Shown here piece by piece: positions 22,111-33,286 of a stretch of 64,000 nucleotides of DNA. Each line of letters begins with the position of its first letter. Position 1 is the first letter of the stretch. The DNA is taken from contig CAWAMR010000016.1 in assembly GCA_963783095.1 (NCBI GenBank), forward strand, positions 248,001-312,000, given 5' to 3'. The notes beneath the pieces are model-generated. The model worked only from the letters and a program-made list of their open reading frames with translations, ran no database searches and was not told where the DNA came from. This DNA is from CAWAMR01 sp963783095 (GTDB lineage Bacteria; Planctomycetota; Planctomycetia; Gemmatales; Gemmataceae). Made by a program: the position numbers and the translations under genes.

Positions 22111-22317
22111 ATGACAAGGTGACAAGACTCGGAAGATGACAAGGTGACAAGGTGATAAAGCACACGAATCGGGACGCCTATTGGCACGAGATCAGCATTT
22201 GCAGATACGCTCGATGGTTGTCACCTTGTCACCTTGTCACCTTGTCATCTTCCGAGCCTTGTCACCTTGTCATCTTCCGAGCCTTGTCACCTTGTCATCT
22301 TCCGAGTCTTGTCACCG
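22111..22317. repeat. GTCACCTTGTCATCTTCCGAG repeat array with inverted copy
   Basis: The left arm (22111-22157) has TGACAAGGTGACAAGACTCG and GGAAGATGACAAGGTGACAAG. The right arm (22217-22317) is the complement, with three tandem copies of a 25-base unit containing CCTTGTCACCTTGTCATCTT and CCGAG. The middle 60 bases are unique. This fills most of the gap between the divergent LRR gene and ABC ATPase gene. Confidence 0.8.
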
Positions 22318-22377
22318 CAAGGCGCACTAGTACCATAAGGATGCATCTAACGGCGGACACCAGCGGATTTGATTACC

Positions 22378-23349
22378 ATGACCCAAGCCGCGATTCAGGT
22401 AGACAATCTCTCCAAGCATTTCGGTCCGGTTTTGGCCGTCGATCGCATCCGTTTTGAAGTGGCTCCTGGAGAGCTGGTCGGCTTTCTCGGGCCCAACGGT
22501 GCCGGCAAATCGACGACGATGCGCGTTCTTACCACGTTCCTGCCCGCAACCAGCGGCATTGCCAGTGTGTGCGGCTTCGATGTGATGAACGATTCCATGG
22601 AGGTCCGGAAACGCCTGGGTTACCTGCCCGAAAGCGTGCCGATGTATCCCGAAATGCGCGTCGATGAATATCTCAGTTATCGCTCGAAATTAAAGGGCGT
22701 CGAACGGACCAGGCGGAGTCACCGTATTGAATATTGTCTGGATCGTTGCCGCATCCGCGAGGTTCGCCGCCGGCTGATCGGAACTCTTTCCAAAGGTTAT
22801 CGCCAGCGCGTCGGTCTGGCCGATGCCATGATTAACGATCCACAAGTCCTGATTCTGGATGAACCGACGGCCGGGCTGGATCCGCTGCAAATTCGAGATA
22901 CGCTCCATACCATCCGCGAGTTGGCGGGAACTCATACCGTTCTTTTGTCCACGCATATTCTTGCGGAAGTCGAATCGATTTGTGACCGAGTCATCATCAT
23001 CAACCGGGGCACTATTCGCTGGGATGGCCGGCTGACCGATCTGGCGAAGCAGACTCCGATCCTGGTCATGGAAGTTCGTGGACCATCGGGGCAGGTGCAG
23101 GGCTGGTTGGAAAAAGAAGAGGATATCGTCAAGGTCCAATCTCGACCCCTGGACGCAGATTTAACGCAATTTGAGATCGAAACGGTCAGGGGAATGGATC
23201 TCCGGGAAGCGCTGGTGAAAAAGGTGTTGGAGCGAGGCTGGTCGATTCGACGGCTCGATTTGCAACGCCATAAACTGGAAGACCTGTATATGAATGTCGT
23301 GCTGCGCTCGCAAAGTCCGGAAGCGCTGTTGATCGCGAAAGCATCCTAA
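22378..23349 (+). CDS. ABC transporter ATP-binding protein (Gld/ABC-2 type)
   Basis: Intact 323-residue ATPase that would power the permease encoded next. It has Walker A FLGPNGAGKSTTMR, a Q-loop region (LGYLPESVPMYPEMRVDEYL), the signature LSKGYRQRVGLADAMI, Walker B VLILDEPTAGLDP and the H-switch LLSTHILAEVE. The C-terminal 80 residues are the DUF4162-like tail of GldA/CcmA-type ATPases. ATG 22378 is chosen as the frame before it begins with TTG. It leads a four-gene operon. Confidence 0.9.
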   Translation: MTQAAIQVDNLSKHFGPVLAVDRIRFEVAPGELVGFLGPNGAGKSTTMRVLTTFLPATSGIASVCGFDVMNDSMEVRKRLGYLPESVPMYPEMRVDEYLSYRSKLKGVERTRRSHRIEYCLDRCRIREVRRRLIGTLSKGYRQRVGLADAMINDPQVLILDEPTAGLDPLQIRDTLHTIRELAGTHTVLLSTHILAEVESICDRVIIINRGTIRWDGRLTDLAKQTPILVMEVRGPSGQVQGWLEKEEDIVKVQSRPLDADLTQFEIETVRGMDLREALVKKVLERGWSIRRLDLQRHKLEDLYMNVVLRSQSPEALLIAKAS

Positions 23350-23370
23350 TACTGATTGAGGAACGGAAGA

Positions 23371-24894
23371 GATGTCGTACCGAGACGATATCCGAAACAG
23401 GTTTTACGGAAACAGCTAACGGACGTGTGGAACTGGCTCCCTCGGAACTCACCGTGCCGGAACCGAGTTTGCGCCCGGCGTCGGCCTTGTCGGCGGCTTG
23501 CTGGCAGTCTTCGGTCTGGGCGTGATCGCGGTCACCGATATGTATGGCACCCCGAGGATGGTCAGCAAGAGTTGGGGTTTCATCACCCTGGCGCTGGGCG
23601 TCATCGCCATGATCTTCCACGCCATCCGGGATGGCGATCTGCAAATTCGTCGGCTTTATGCGGTCGTCGGCTTTTCGTTTATCGGTCTTTGCGGCATCGT
23701 TTCGCTGATTCGCCACGAGTTGTTTCTCATTTACGGCTGGGCTTGCCTATTGGCCGGGTTGAGTTTCCTGGTGCCGTTTCTTCGCCATGAAACCGATGGC
23801 GCCTGTGCAAGGTTACGCTGTATGTCCTGCTCGGCCTGGGTGGGTTTTTCGCCGGCATGGGTTTTCTGTTCGGTATCGGGGTTTCGGAATTTATCCTCAC
23901 CTACGGGCTGATCCTGTCGCTGCTAGGCCTGTTTTATCTTCTCGCCTATGTTGCGCAGGTAGGCTCCGATGAAGGGCCAGGCCATCGAGTTTAACCATCA
24001 CCGTGGCGGGAATCTTTGCTATTCTGTATAGCCTGCTATGGTCGGTAGTTCGCACCTGGTTCGGTGTCGAAGGCTATTTTTTCATGCCCACCGGATTGCT
24101 GCTGCTTGCCCTGGGCGTCATCTATGCCGTGGTGGGAGCCGGGATTATCTCCGATAATCGTCTGGTCGTCTTGACCCGGCGTGAGTTAACCGCCTTCTTT
24201 TGCTCGCCGATCGCCTATGTGGTGCTGGTCGGCATGGCGCTCATGGGCTGGTTTAATTTTTTGTTCTTCGTCAAGCAAATTGTCCGAGAGCCTGCTCTCG
24301 AACCGATTCTCAGCGGCTATTTCTTCAATTTCATATTCGTGTTTTCGTTTTGATCTTCGCGGTTCCGGCCGTGACGATGCGATTACTCAGCGAAGAAAAG
24401 CGTTCCGGAACCTATGAAGTGCTGATGAGTGTGCCGGTTCACGAGATCACGGTGGTTCTGAGTAAATTCTTCGCTGCCTTTATTTTCTTTATTTTGCTGT
24501 GGGTGCCCGTTGGGCTTTACCTGATCGGTTTGCGCCTGTGAAGTTCCGCCCCTTCGATTACCGCCCGCTCTTGTGCTTCTACCTGGCGATGGGTTTCTCC
24601 TCGGCCGGCTATATCGCCATGGGACTGTTCTTTTCCAGTCTCACGCAGAACCAGATTGTCGCCGCAATCCTGACCTTTTTGGGAATGCTGGTCCCGCTGG
24701 CACCCATATTCGTTTCCCCGGATTTTGTGGGGCCGCTCTTAACCACCGTTTTCGAGCGAATTTCCTATATTCGCCTGTGGCAAGAGGCGATGAAGGGCCT
24801 GCTGGCGGTGCGAGATCTCATACTTCATGCCTCCATCGCAGTTTTCTGGTTGTTCTTGACGGTCAAAACACTTGAAGTTCGGAAGTGGAATTGA
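23371..24894 (+). CDS. ABC-2 type permease, GldF-like (several frameshifts)
   Basis: Multi-spanning permease partner of the upstream ATPase. The N-terminal part, in changing frames, has helices such as GLVGGLLAVFGLGVIAVTD, YVLLGLGGFFAGMGFLFGIG and LILSLLGLFYLLAYVAQVG. The C-terminal ABC-2 core reads VVLTRRELTAFFCSPIAYVV, AVPAVTMRLLSEEKRSGTYE then VLMSVPVHEITVVLSK, and MGFSSAGYIAMGLFFSSLT. The EEKRSGTYE-L-x-S-x-P motif is typical of GldF/NosY-like permeases. Frames change near 23470, 23805, 23990, 24350 and 24540, so the whole span is read as one gene. It ends 14 bases before the GldG-like gene. Confidence 0.75.
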
Positions 24895-24908
24895 GGAGTG
24901 GCAACCCC

Positions 24909-27112
24909 ATGACAACGACCCCCAATCCAATCCCCGCTCGGGTCTCTTTCGTCGGGTGGATCGCTGCCAATCGAGAGCGTGCTTCGTACGCTCTCGTCGG
25001 TTTCGGCATTGTCATGATCATTGCCACCATTTTCCTCGGGCTGCGCGGGGACCGAGTTCCGAACGAAGCCTCGGCGAACAAGGATAAAGAGAAGTCCAAA
25101 GACTTATCCGACCTGATGCCGAAAGAAAAGCAGAAAGATTCGCAGGCAACCGTTGCCGGCGAAAGAAATCCGGATTATTTATGGGCAGCGATCTGGGCGT
25201 CCTGCATGGGCGTAACTCTGGTTGGCTTGGGATTGTGGAATATTAATCGGGCGGTCAAGGCCGATCAAGAACCGTTCATGGCACGAATACTCATTCTGGC
25301 AACGGGCGGCACGGCCGGGATTCTCACCGCATTGCTCGGCTTGAAATTGGGCTATCACTGGGAAGAAAGCCTCAACAAATGGATTTCCACGGGAGCGATC
25401 AAGGAAGCGCAATGGGTGCTCGCTGCGCTGGCCATTCTCGTCTTCGGGTTGGGGATCACGTTCGTCAGCTTGCAACAGGCACGCACGGAAATACGAAATC
25501 AACCGACCATTCGCCGGCTCGTGTACGGTTACAACTTCGGACTGACTGGCTTGCTGATCATCATTTTGTTGGTAGCCGTCAATCTTCTTGCTTCGGCCAA
25601 GCTGCCCGCCACTCTGGACGCCACCGAAGGCGGTTTCTATTCGCTCGACGCCAAATCGGAACAACTGCTCAAGGATATCAATCAGCCGATCCATGCTTAT
25701 TTTATCGCCAGTTCCAACCTGATCGGAGCTTTCACGACCGATGTTCGAAACCTGTTCGCAAACTGTGCGAAAGTGAATCCGAGTTTTAAGTACACGTTCC
25801 TCCTACCTGGGATCAACCGAGAAGAGATTTCCCAACTCTACGATCGACTAAAAATCAGTGAAGCGGACAAAAGACAAGGGCTGATCCTGACCGTTGGTGA
25901 ACAAGAGGAGCATGTCGCCTTTATCAGTGTCAACGATCTGGCAACGATCAAGGTACCCGACAGACCCCGGCAACCCAATGAGCAAGGCGCGGAACAAGCC
26001 CCACAACTCATCTTCGAAGGCGAACCGAAGATCATGACCCAGTTGCAGTACCTGGCAGAAGGCAAGGTCAAGCCGGTGATCTATTTCACTCAAGGAGCTG
26101 GGGAGCCGGTTCTACACCCCACACCGCAAACTCGCAATGTTGCCACTGCTAAAGATCTTTTAGATTATCTAGGATCTCGAAATTTCGATGTGCGCACCAT
26201 CGTACTGAGCGAAGAAAAAAACACGCGCTGGATGAAAGAGGCAACCGCCCTGGTCGTTTTTGGACCGACTCGTCCCTTGTCTCCCGAGGAGTTCAAACTC
26301 GTCCGAGAATACATGAAGCCCACCGATGGCAGTAAGGGCGGCAAACTTCTTGCTCTGCTGCCGCCGATGTCCGACAAGCTCAACTCTCCGGGGACAGTTG
26401 CCAAGACCGGGTTGGAGCCGTTACTTGCAGAATTTGGCGTGAGCGTACCTGCAGAGCAGGTTTATATCAAACCCCGTGAAATCCAGGTGGCTCGCGACCA
26501 AACGGTTGCCATTCCCCACATTGAAATTGTTGGTGATCCGGAATTCCTTGCCTCACGCAATCCGCTGGCCGGCCTTATCCAAGATCATCAGATATTCACG
26601 CGTTTCGGCGTTCGCCCGGTTCAACCCGCCCCAGTCCCGGCATTCCATGTCGAAAAATTGCTTGTTACCACCGACCAGTTTCCCGTTTGGTTTGAAACGA
26701 ATATCACCAGAAGGGATGCTTTGCTGATGTTTCAAGCGCTGGAAGCCGATCCGGCACTGGCGCGAGAGAAACGGCTGGGCAAACAACATGTCCCGGTCGC
26801 ATTGCTGGTATCCGAGGGCCAGAATCCCGGCATTCCGCGTGCGGCCGTATTTGGGATGAGCAGCTTTATTGCAGATCATGGCCTTCGTATGGACTCGCCG
26901 GAACCGCCTTTAATCTCGACTTGTTTACCGGCACGCTCGACTGGCTGCGGGAAAGGCCCGCCAGTATCGGTATCTCGCCGCGTGTTCACAATGTTTTCGG
27001 TCTGAACAAGAATTATGATCAAGGCCGGCTACTGTACATGCCGCTGGGCGTGATGTTGCTGTCAATCATCGGGCTTGGCATGGGAGTCTGGTTGATGCGC
27101 CGAAGCCAATGA
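24909..27112 (+). CDS. GldG-like ABC auxiliary membrane protein (one frameshift)
   Basis: Large membrane protein with an extracytoplasmic domain. The N-terminus has helices around VGFGIVMIIATIFLGL, WAAIWASCMGVTLVGLGL and LLIIILLVAVNLLA. The soluble part (LDATEGGFYSLDAKSEQLLK, HAYFIASSNLIGAFTTDVRN) is the GldG/IFT52-like ABC_transp_aux domain. A final helix, YMPLGVMLLSIIGLGMGVWL, is in another frame after a change near 26910. GAGGAG lies 11 bases before ATG 24909. In planctomycetes this gene is regularly grouped with a GldA-like ATPase, a permease and a DUF4340 protein, as here; gliding itself is not implied. Confidence 0.82.
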
Positions 27113-27120
27113 ACCCAGCT

Positions 27121-27172
27121 GTACTCTCACGCTCCGCGTGAGGACATTCTTCACGCTTAGCGTGAAGAGTAC
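27121..27172. repeat. cloverleaf-like repeat: two hairpins inside an outer stem
   Basis: Outer arms GTACTCT (27121-27127) and AGAGTAC (27166-27172) enclose hairpin CTCACGC-TCC-GCGTGAG (27126-27142) and hairpin CTTCACGCT-T-AGCGTGAAG (27149-27167). The outer and inner stems overlap by one or two bases. It sits between GldG-like and DUF4340 genes, within an apparent operon, so full termination is unlikely; transcript processing or stability is possible. Confidence 0.7.
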
Positions 27173-27258
27173 CGTTCAAGGATAAAAGGGGGATGAGTAG
27201 TGTAATCCCCGATAGCCTTGGAGAATTCACATCTCCTTTCTTCGCGAGTCAAGTTTCC

Positions 27259-29701
27259 ATGAACTTTCGTACCACTTACATCTTGATGGGGACCGCTGTC
27301 GCTCTTCTGGCCGGCATGGCGCTCTACGTTCTGTTTTCCGATGACAGCCCCAGCGGCGAGGGGTATTTGCTTTCGTCATTTCATGCGGCAAACTACAAGG
27401 TCGCCGATCTCACCGGATTTGAAATTGAACGAGGGGGCGAGAAACTTGTCTTCATTCGCGAAGATGCCCATCGCTGGAAGATGATCGCGCCGATTGAAGT
27501 GCGTGTCGATAGTCAGGCGATTGACCTTATCATCCGTCAAGCACTGGAAGCGAGGAAATTGACCAAAGGAGTAGATCTCACGAGCAATCTGAGTACTCAC
27601 GGCCTCGACAAGCCTTCCGTCAAATTGACCTTCAAGAAGGGCGACAAGAGTATCACGATTTCTCTCGGCAACGTCACGATTGGAGATCCTTCGGAATCGG
27701 TTCTATACGTCCTTACGCCGGACTCGAAAAAGCCTCAGGCGATTCGACGCGAAAGTCTGCGTGCCCTTTTCAAACCCGACGCCGATAAATTCGGTCCAAC
27801 TACCGATATCGCATCGGTCATTCGCGGGACGGACGATTTCCGAAGTCTTCGCCTGCTCGGGTCCGAACTCGAACAAGATCCCATGCTGAACACTGTTGAA
27901 ATCCATCTGAAGCAAGGAAAAAAAGAACTCGACTTGAGCCGGGATAACCCCGAACGAGTCTGGCGCTTCAAGGTTCCGGAAGGATACGGCGACGCCGAAA
28001 CCGATCCTGCTGCGCATTCCGATGAAGCGCCGATCACCAGTGTTCGCACACTGTTGAACCAGGCGGTCAGCATTGTCGTTGCCGATCCAAAACACTTCAT
28101 CGATCACCCTGCCGATCTGGCCACCCTCGGACTCGATCCCGCTCAAAGCGACACGCTTCAGGTGGAACTCGTTCGTGAAGGCGGTGCCACCGAAACACTT
28201 TATGTGGGAAAACAGGTCGAAGGCGGAGGCGACAAGTACTACGCGCAATACAAGGGCGATTCGGGGGCCGAAATGGTCAATGCCAGTGCGCCGCGGCGCT
28301 GATGATGCTCCTGAAGGATCTCGCTGCTTTGCGCGACAAGAGTTTTCTGAAATACGGGCAAGATCGCATCGATGCCGTCGATGTCGATATTCCCGGCAAG
28401 GGCAAGTTCGAGCTGCGGCAAATCCCAGGCTTCCCGGTATCGTGGAAGATTTATTCCAGCGACGGCAGCAACGCCAAGGCGAATTCGCAAATGGTCGACA
28501 ATCTTCTGCGGCAATTGAGTCTGCCCAATATCGTGCAAGGGTTTCCGCCGCCGGGAACCAAGGATGATGCGATGGGCTTCGACAAGCCGGAAGTCGAGTT
28601 GAAGCTCTGGGAGAAGGGAACATTACCCGGTGAGAAACCCGATCCGAATGCAAAGCCAAAGGTCAAGGATCAGCCAAGCTTTCGAGTCATTTTCGGTAAG
28701 GCCACGATCAATCCCGGCCAGGTTTACGCCCGTGCTGGAAGGGCGATGTCAAAACCGATGTCATGATCTCATCGGCCTTCATGGACGTCGCGAAGAAAGA
28801 TCGTTTCCAGTACATGGAGGCCTCGATCAAATCGTTCACGGTCGATCAAGCCACCAAAATTACCTTTAACGCGCGGCGGGGAATCGTGGGAAATCGTGCG
28901 CGATGAGAAAGAGACCAAACCGGCGGACAAGAGCGATTGGAAAATCAATGGTCCCCCAACCATGAAAGGCAAAAATGCCGATACGGCGAAAGTAGTGCGA
29001 ATTCTGGGCGAGCTGGCAAGTCTGAAATCGCTCAAGGTGATTACCGACAAACCGACCAAGGCCGATCTCGAAACACTGAAACTCGATCCCGCCAAGCCGA
29101 GAGTCAAGATCACACTGAAACTTCAGGGCGAGTTGACCGATGCGCATTCTTGCTCGGTGAAGATGCGGGAAAGGATAAAATCTTCGCACAGACCGGCGAT
29201 TCGCCAATGGTATTCGAAGTGAGTCGAAACATTTTCGACGACACGCAAACCGGGCAATTGCAAGATATGGTGATTTACCGCGTAGATGCGACGAAACTCA
29301 AAGGCTTGAAATTAAAGGGATGGGCAGATGTCGTCGGTTCAGTTTTCACCGTTGAACTCGAAAAGAAAGACAATTTGTGGGTGAACAAGAGCGATCCGGC
29401 CAGCCCCATCGATCAGGCCAAAGTGAACAACTTCATACTCGATATCATCGCACCCAAGGCCGATGCAATTCTCGCCGGTGAAATCAAGCCCGAATACATA
29501 CTCGATCCGAAAGCTGGAGCACTGGCAATCGAGCTTGATCTGGGAGATGGCAAGCCGGTCACCTTGACGGTGGGCGCTGTGCTGCCTGACGGCATCCACG
29601 TCTACGCCATCTCGAACCAGTCTCCCAAAGAAGTCTTCACGCTCTTGAAGGATCGATTCGCAGCAATCCGGAAAAAACCGGCGGCATTCAAGAAAGACTG
29701 A
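27259..29701 (+). CDS. DUF4340 domain protein (several frameshifts)
   Basis: Membrane-anchored extracytoplasmic protein, last gene of the ABC cluster. It starts MNFRTTYILMGTAVALLAGM, a single anchor helix, followed by repeated DUF4340 beta modules: LTGFEIERGGEKLVFIREDA, HRWKMIAPIEVRVDSQAIDL, VDVDIPGKGKFELRQIPGFP and ATKLKGLKLKGWADVVGSVF. Frames change near 28290, 28735, 28880 and 29145, yet the modules continue across the whole span to 29701. ATG 27259 is preferred because it starts directly at the anchor helix. The family accompanies Gld-like ABC systems; molecular role unknown. Confidence 0.8.
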
Positions 29702-29704
29702 TAA

Positions 29705-29775
29705 AAGTGTTCAGTGTTCAGTTCAATATCCCAAAGTCTTTTCAGTGAACCCTGAAAACTGAACACTACAACACT
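29705..29775. repeat. inverted repeat of GTGTTCAGT words
   Basis: AGTGTTCAGTGTTCAGTT on the left and AACTGAACACTACAACACT on the right, with a central TTTTCAGTGAACCCTGAAAA hairpin. It lies between convergent genes (DUF4340 and the small protein at 29845) and may terminate both. Confidence 0.65.
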
Positions 29776-29844
29776 AATTTGCGCTGCCGTTTCGCTTCCA
29801 CGAAGATCGAGGCAGGCTCCTGCATTCCTCCGTTGTTGTACGGC

Positions 29845-30168
29845 TCACGCATCCTTGATTCCGCTCACAAGCTCCTGGACATACTTCGCACGGGCGGACC
29901 CATCGACAGCTTTTTGTCGTGCAGCGCACCACGCCACAAGGGCATCGATATTGACCGGAACTCGACGAACTACCAAATCTCGGCGAGCCAACTCTCGCTC
30001 AGCCCGTTCTGCTCCGCTGAGCCAATCCTCGTAGGTGTCATCGAGTTTGTCGGAGTCCGCAGCAATGGACTTCAGTTTGGCCCATTCGGCGGGGTCATAC
30101 CAGCCAATGCCGACGACCATCGAGGGGCTGGACTTTCTGGGACGTTTTTTAGGCTTACGGCTCGCCAT
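29845..30168 (-). CDS. small conserved-looking protein of unknown function
   Basis: A 107-residue protein with a very basic N-terminus (MASRKPKKRPRKSSPSM), a central acidic-aromatic region (GIGWYDPAEWAKLKSIAADS, DTYEDWLSGAERAERELARR) and a C-terminal helix (AVDGSARAKYVQELVSG). AGGAG precedes the ATG by 6 bases. No catalytic motif is seen. I recall short proteins of this pattern in planctomycete genomes but know no function. Confidence 0.6.
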   Translation of the reverse strand: MASRKPKKRPRKSSPSMVVGIGWYDPAEWAKLKSIAADSDKLDDTYEDWLSGAERAERELARRDLVVRRVPVNIDALVAWCAARQKAVDGSARAKYVQELVSGIKDA

Positions 30169-30299
30169 CTGTTACTCCTTCCCCGTTACACCCATTCAAA
30201 TGAATTGGGAGCCTACCGACAACATCTCCGTTCGGCTGTGACGGCTGATTCCGTGTCGAAATCATACGCTCGCTGGGTCGACTACCACAATGCCTGAAC

Positions 30300-30809
30300 T
30301 CAAGCCTGCCAATCGCGTAAAGTGGCCGACGAATGCTCTTTCTTCGCTGTCAATAAGTCGGTCAACTCCGCGATCCTGCCAAGCGATGCGCGGCTTTCTT
30401 GGAGATCGTGATTTGCGCCGCGAATGATTCGTAAAACCTCAATGATTTCGTCAGCGACATCTCCGCGTTCTTCGGCGAAATCGCGAAGGATAGGATTTTC
30501 GATGTCGCTGGGGCTTCGGACCAGGAGGAGGATGGCAAGGCCTCGCACGCAGCGATCCGGATCGTCCAGTGCCAGAGACTCAAGCGTTGCCGGCGAAGCA
30601 GGATTCACCGACTGGGTATTGAACAGATTCAACAACGCCCTCAAGCGGACTGTCGACCTTTCGTCAGCAAGTAGACTGAGCGTCTCGGAACCAACCTGAG
30701 CCATCATGTCGGTGGGCAACGCAAAAGTATGCGTAGCAAATTGTTCGATGCCTGCTTGAAGATCACTCTTCATGCGCTCGATAGTCGTTTCTTCAGGAGA
30801 TAGATTCAT
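30300..30809 (-). CDS. unknown helical protein, HEAT-like
   Basis: About 169 residues from the ATG at 30809 (the open frame extends to a TTG at 30851, overlapping the gene before). It is mostly helical: MAQVGSETLSLLADERSTVR, LRALLNLFNTQSVNPAS and ALDDPDRCVRGLAILLLVRS resemble loose HEAT repeats. An acidic helix (FAEERGDVADEIIEVLRIIR) follows. No family recognised. It is the last of three closely spaced minus-strand genes downstream of the dehydrogenase. Confidence 0.5.
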   Translation of the reverse strand: MNLSPEETTIERMKSDLQAGIEQFATHTFALPTDMMAQVGSETLSLLADERSTVRLRALLNLFNTQSVNPASPATLESLALDDPDRCVRGLAILLLVRSPSDIENPILRDFAEERGDVADEIIEVLRIIRGANHDLQESRASLGRIAELTDLLTAKKEHSSATLRDWQA

Positions 30810-30843
30810 GGCATGTCCCTGCAAGAATGTTGGCCAAATGACT

Positions 30844-31186
30844 TCATTCAAGACCGAGTATCTTCCCGATTTGTTTCAGGTGTCCGTCGAGTACGGCTTG
30901 TTCCTTGGTAAGAAGTTGAGAGTAATGCTCATGGAACTCCTTGCTCACCATGATAGGATCAAATTGGGCTCCAGGTTGAACCGTGCCGCGTGCCATCACG
31001 GAGTTCCTCAAGTCCGTTCTCGACTTCCTCGATTCTGCTTTGATAATACCTGATTCTATCGGCGCTTTCAGCGGCAGCTTGCTTCAACCGTACCAGTTCA
31101 GCTGCGTTTGAGCTATCCACGTGAACCCCAAATAGCTGAAAACATCGTTCTCTAACTCGCCTACCAGAAAACGCTCGCCCAATCAC
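30844..31186 (-). CDS. short coiled-coil protein of unknown function (one frameshift)
   Basis: Starts at GTG 31186, overlapping the TGA of the dehydrogenase (GTGA). The N-terminal half has a coiled coil (ELVRLKQAAAESADRIRYYQ, SRIEEVENGLEELR). The frame must change near 31010 to continue as MARGTVQPGAQFDPIMVSKE, HYSQLLTKEQAVLDGHLKQI and end at 30844. The combined length is about 113 residues. No recognised family; the coupling to its neighbours is the only clue. Confidence 0.45.
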
Positions 31187-32230
31187 AGTGCCGCCACTAC
31201 CGCATCCCCCACTTCCTGCGTCTTGGCCTTTCCGCCGAGATCGGCGGCATCACCTTTCCTTCCTTCAAGACCTTTGCCACTGCATTGCGAACCGCTATCG
31301 ACGCCGCCGGTTCGCCCAGGTGATCCAGCAGCAACACCGCCGTCAAGATGGCTGCCAGCGGATTGGCGATCCCTTTTCCGGCGATGTCCGGGCGCTGCCA
31401 TGACCGGCTCAAACATGCTGGGGAACTTTTTCTCCGGATTGATATTCGCGCGGTCGCCAAGCCGATGCTCCCTGTCACCACTCCACTGAGATCGGTCAGG
31501 ATGTCGCCAAAAAGGTTACTGGCCACCACCACATCAAAGGATTCCGGCTTCGACGAAGTCCATCGCTGCTGAGTCCACCAGCAGATTCTTCACTTCGACA
31601 TCCGGATAGTCTTTGGCCACTTCCTTGCAGACCGAATCCCAGAATACCATTCCATAGGCCATCGCATTCGACTTTGTGATCGAAGTCAGTCTTTTCTTCC
31701 GCTTGCGGGCTCCTGCAAATGCCGCACGCATGATGCGTTCCGTTCCCATTCGCGTAAACACCGATGACTGAACGGCACTTCTTGGGGGTCCCTTCGTATA
31801 GTCGCCCGCCAATCGGAGCATACTCGCCCTCGGTGTTTTCGCGGTAGACCACGAAGTCGATGGAGCCTGGCGCTTTGTCCTTCAAGGGACAACTCACTCC
31901 GTGGAATAGATAAGCGGGGCGAAGATTGACGTAGAGATCGAACTTGCGCCGCAGCGGCAACAGAAGCTGGTGAACCGTCACCGTATCGGGCACATCGGGA
32001 CTGCCCACAGCCCCCATCAGCACGGCATCGTGTTCTTGAGTGTGTCCCAGCCATCCGGCGGACATGATGTGGCCGTGCTGTTTGTAGAAGGCGGAACTCC
32101 AGGGGAACCGATTCCATTCCAGAGTGCAGCCCGATTTTTTGCCGGCGGCATCCGCGACCCGGATTGCCTGGTCGGTCACTTCAGGCCCAATTCCATCTCC
32201 GGCGATGACTGCAATGCGATGCGTTGCCAT
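31183..32230 (-). CDS. NAD-dependent tartrate/malate-type dehydrogenase of the isocitrate/isopropylmalate family (frameshifted)
   Basis: Beta-decarboxylating dehydrogenase. The N-terminus MATHRIAVIAGDGIGPEV, the LMGAVGSPDVPDTVTVHQLL segment and LRRKFDLYVNLRPAYLFHGV with VVYRENTEGEYAPIGGRLYE fit tartrate dehydrogenase / D-malate dehydrogenase more closely than LeuB. The active-site region continues in other frames: MGTERIMRAAFAGARKRKK, TKSNAMAYGMVFWDSVCKEV, then ASNLFGDILTDLSGVVTGSI and the C-terminal GGKAKTQEVGDAVVAAL. Frames change near 31790, 31545, 31430 and 31270. Substrate specificity is not certain. The stop overlaps the next gene's GTG. Confidence 0.78.
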
Positions 32231-32432
32231 GAAACTCACTCTCGGAAATCCAGGAAGAGTTTGAGGGCAATGGACTGAAAAGTGATTTTGCGGATTCTGG
32301 CAAGCGGCGTCAAATTCGGAACGAAAGAAGCCGATAAATGTTTGGCAAGTTAAGAATTCGGCGTTGCGAGTCAACCGCTATTCGGATGCCGGATCGGTAT
32401 TCGGAATCAACCGGACTCAAGGATGGGTCACG

Positions 32433-33180
32433 ATGGTCACAAGGAATAAGATACTTCGGCAACGCAGCCGGCGCCGGTTGCCCCTATTGAGCATTCTGCT
32501 CTGTTCTGGGGTGGGCTGCGCTTTGCCGCACGGCCAATATCAAGGTGATCCGGGCTTCGGCAACTTTAACCGACCGATTGCTGCGTCACCGCCCGTGTTC
32601 AGCGGCGGCGAAGGTGGCATGGGTCCGGCCTCCGATGGCGGTGCTCGTCTGGGGATGGCCTCCCCCGACGTACCGGATCCCGCCAATCCCACGGGAGCTT
32701 CAAAAGCCTCCTGGCTCATGCCTACCTACTCCTTCAGCGGCGGGTTGCTGAACTTGAGAGGCGGCGGCGGCAGCGGTGGAATCAGTTCCGGCTCGAGCAC
32801 GGCCGCGGGCGGCGGACGACAATCTCTCGTTGGCGCCCGGCTCCAGGGCGTTGAGGAGCCTCGCAGACCACTGCTTGCCAACACGAACCTTACCCCACCG
32901 TCGGATTCCACCAGCGTGACGTTCCGAACTCGGGAACCCAACACGTTGATGATGAGCGGTTTCCGCGATCGTTCCGCCTGGCCCGGCAAAGGATCGGCCC
33001 GTGGTTGCCATCTATGACCGCTCGAAAGATCCGGTGCGGATTACGACGGTTGCGGAAGGGCAAGTGATTCTCGCCAATTACGGGGTGAAGTGGCAACGCC
33101 TGGAACAAGCCGAAAATGGCGAATGGCTGTTCACCTGTTCCAAAGGTCCGAATCCCAACGGCACAGCGGATCGGCGCTGA
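32433..33180 (+). CDS. Gly-rich lipoprotein of unknown function (one frameshift)
   Basis: Predicted lipoprotein: RRRLPLLSILLCSGVGCALP gives a lipobox. The mature part is Gly/Ser/Pro-rich (LLNLRGGGGSGGISSGSSTA) and therefore flexible. Near 32990 the frame changes, and a compact C-terminal domain follows: VVAIYDRSKDPVRITTVAEG, QVILANYGVKWQRLEQAENG and EWLFTCSKGPNPNGTADRR. The C-terminal piece looks like a small beta domain. No family recognised. A strong hairpin lies 79 bases downstream. Confidence 0.6.
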
Positions 33181-33258
33181 CGAGTCCCGGAATGTCGATC
33201 AGATCTCGGCAGTACGCAGTGTGATCGAGCAAGTGAAGTACGACCGATAGGCAGCCCG

Positions 33259-33286
33259 AAAAACCCAGGTTTGCACCTGGGTTTTT
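33259..33286. terminator. bidirectional rho-independent terminator
   Basis: AAAAACCCAGGT (33259-33270), TTGC loop, ACCTGGGTTTTT (33275-33286): a perfect 12-base inverted repeat with A and T runs outside a GC core, the classic two-way terminator. It ends the lipoprotein transcript. Confidence 0.85.

Noticed and set aside
22217..22317. Tandem 25-base repeats resembling a small CRISPR array
   Set aside because: Units are directly adjacent with no unique spacers, there is an inverted copy, and no cas genes are present.
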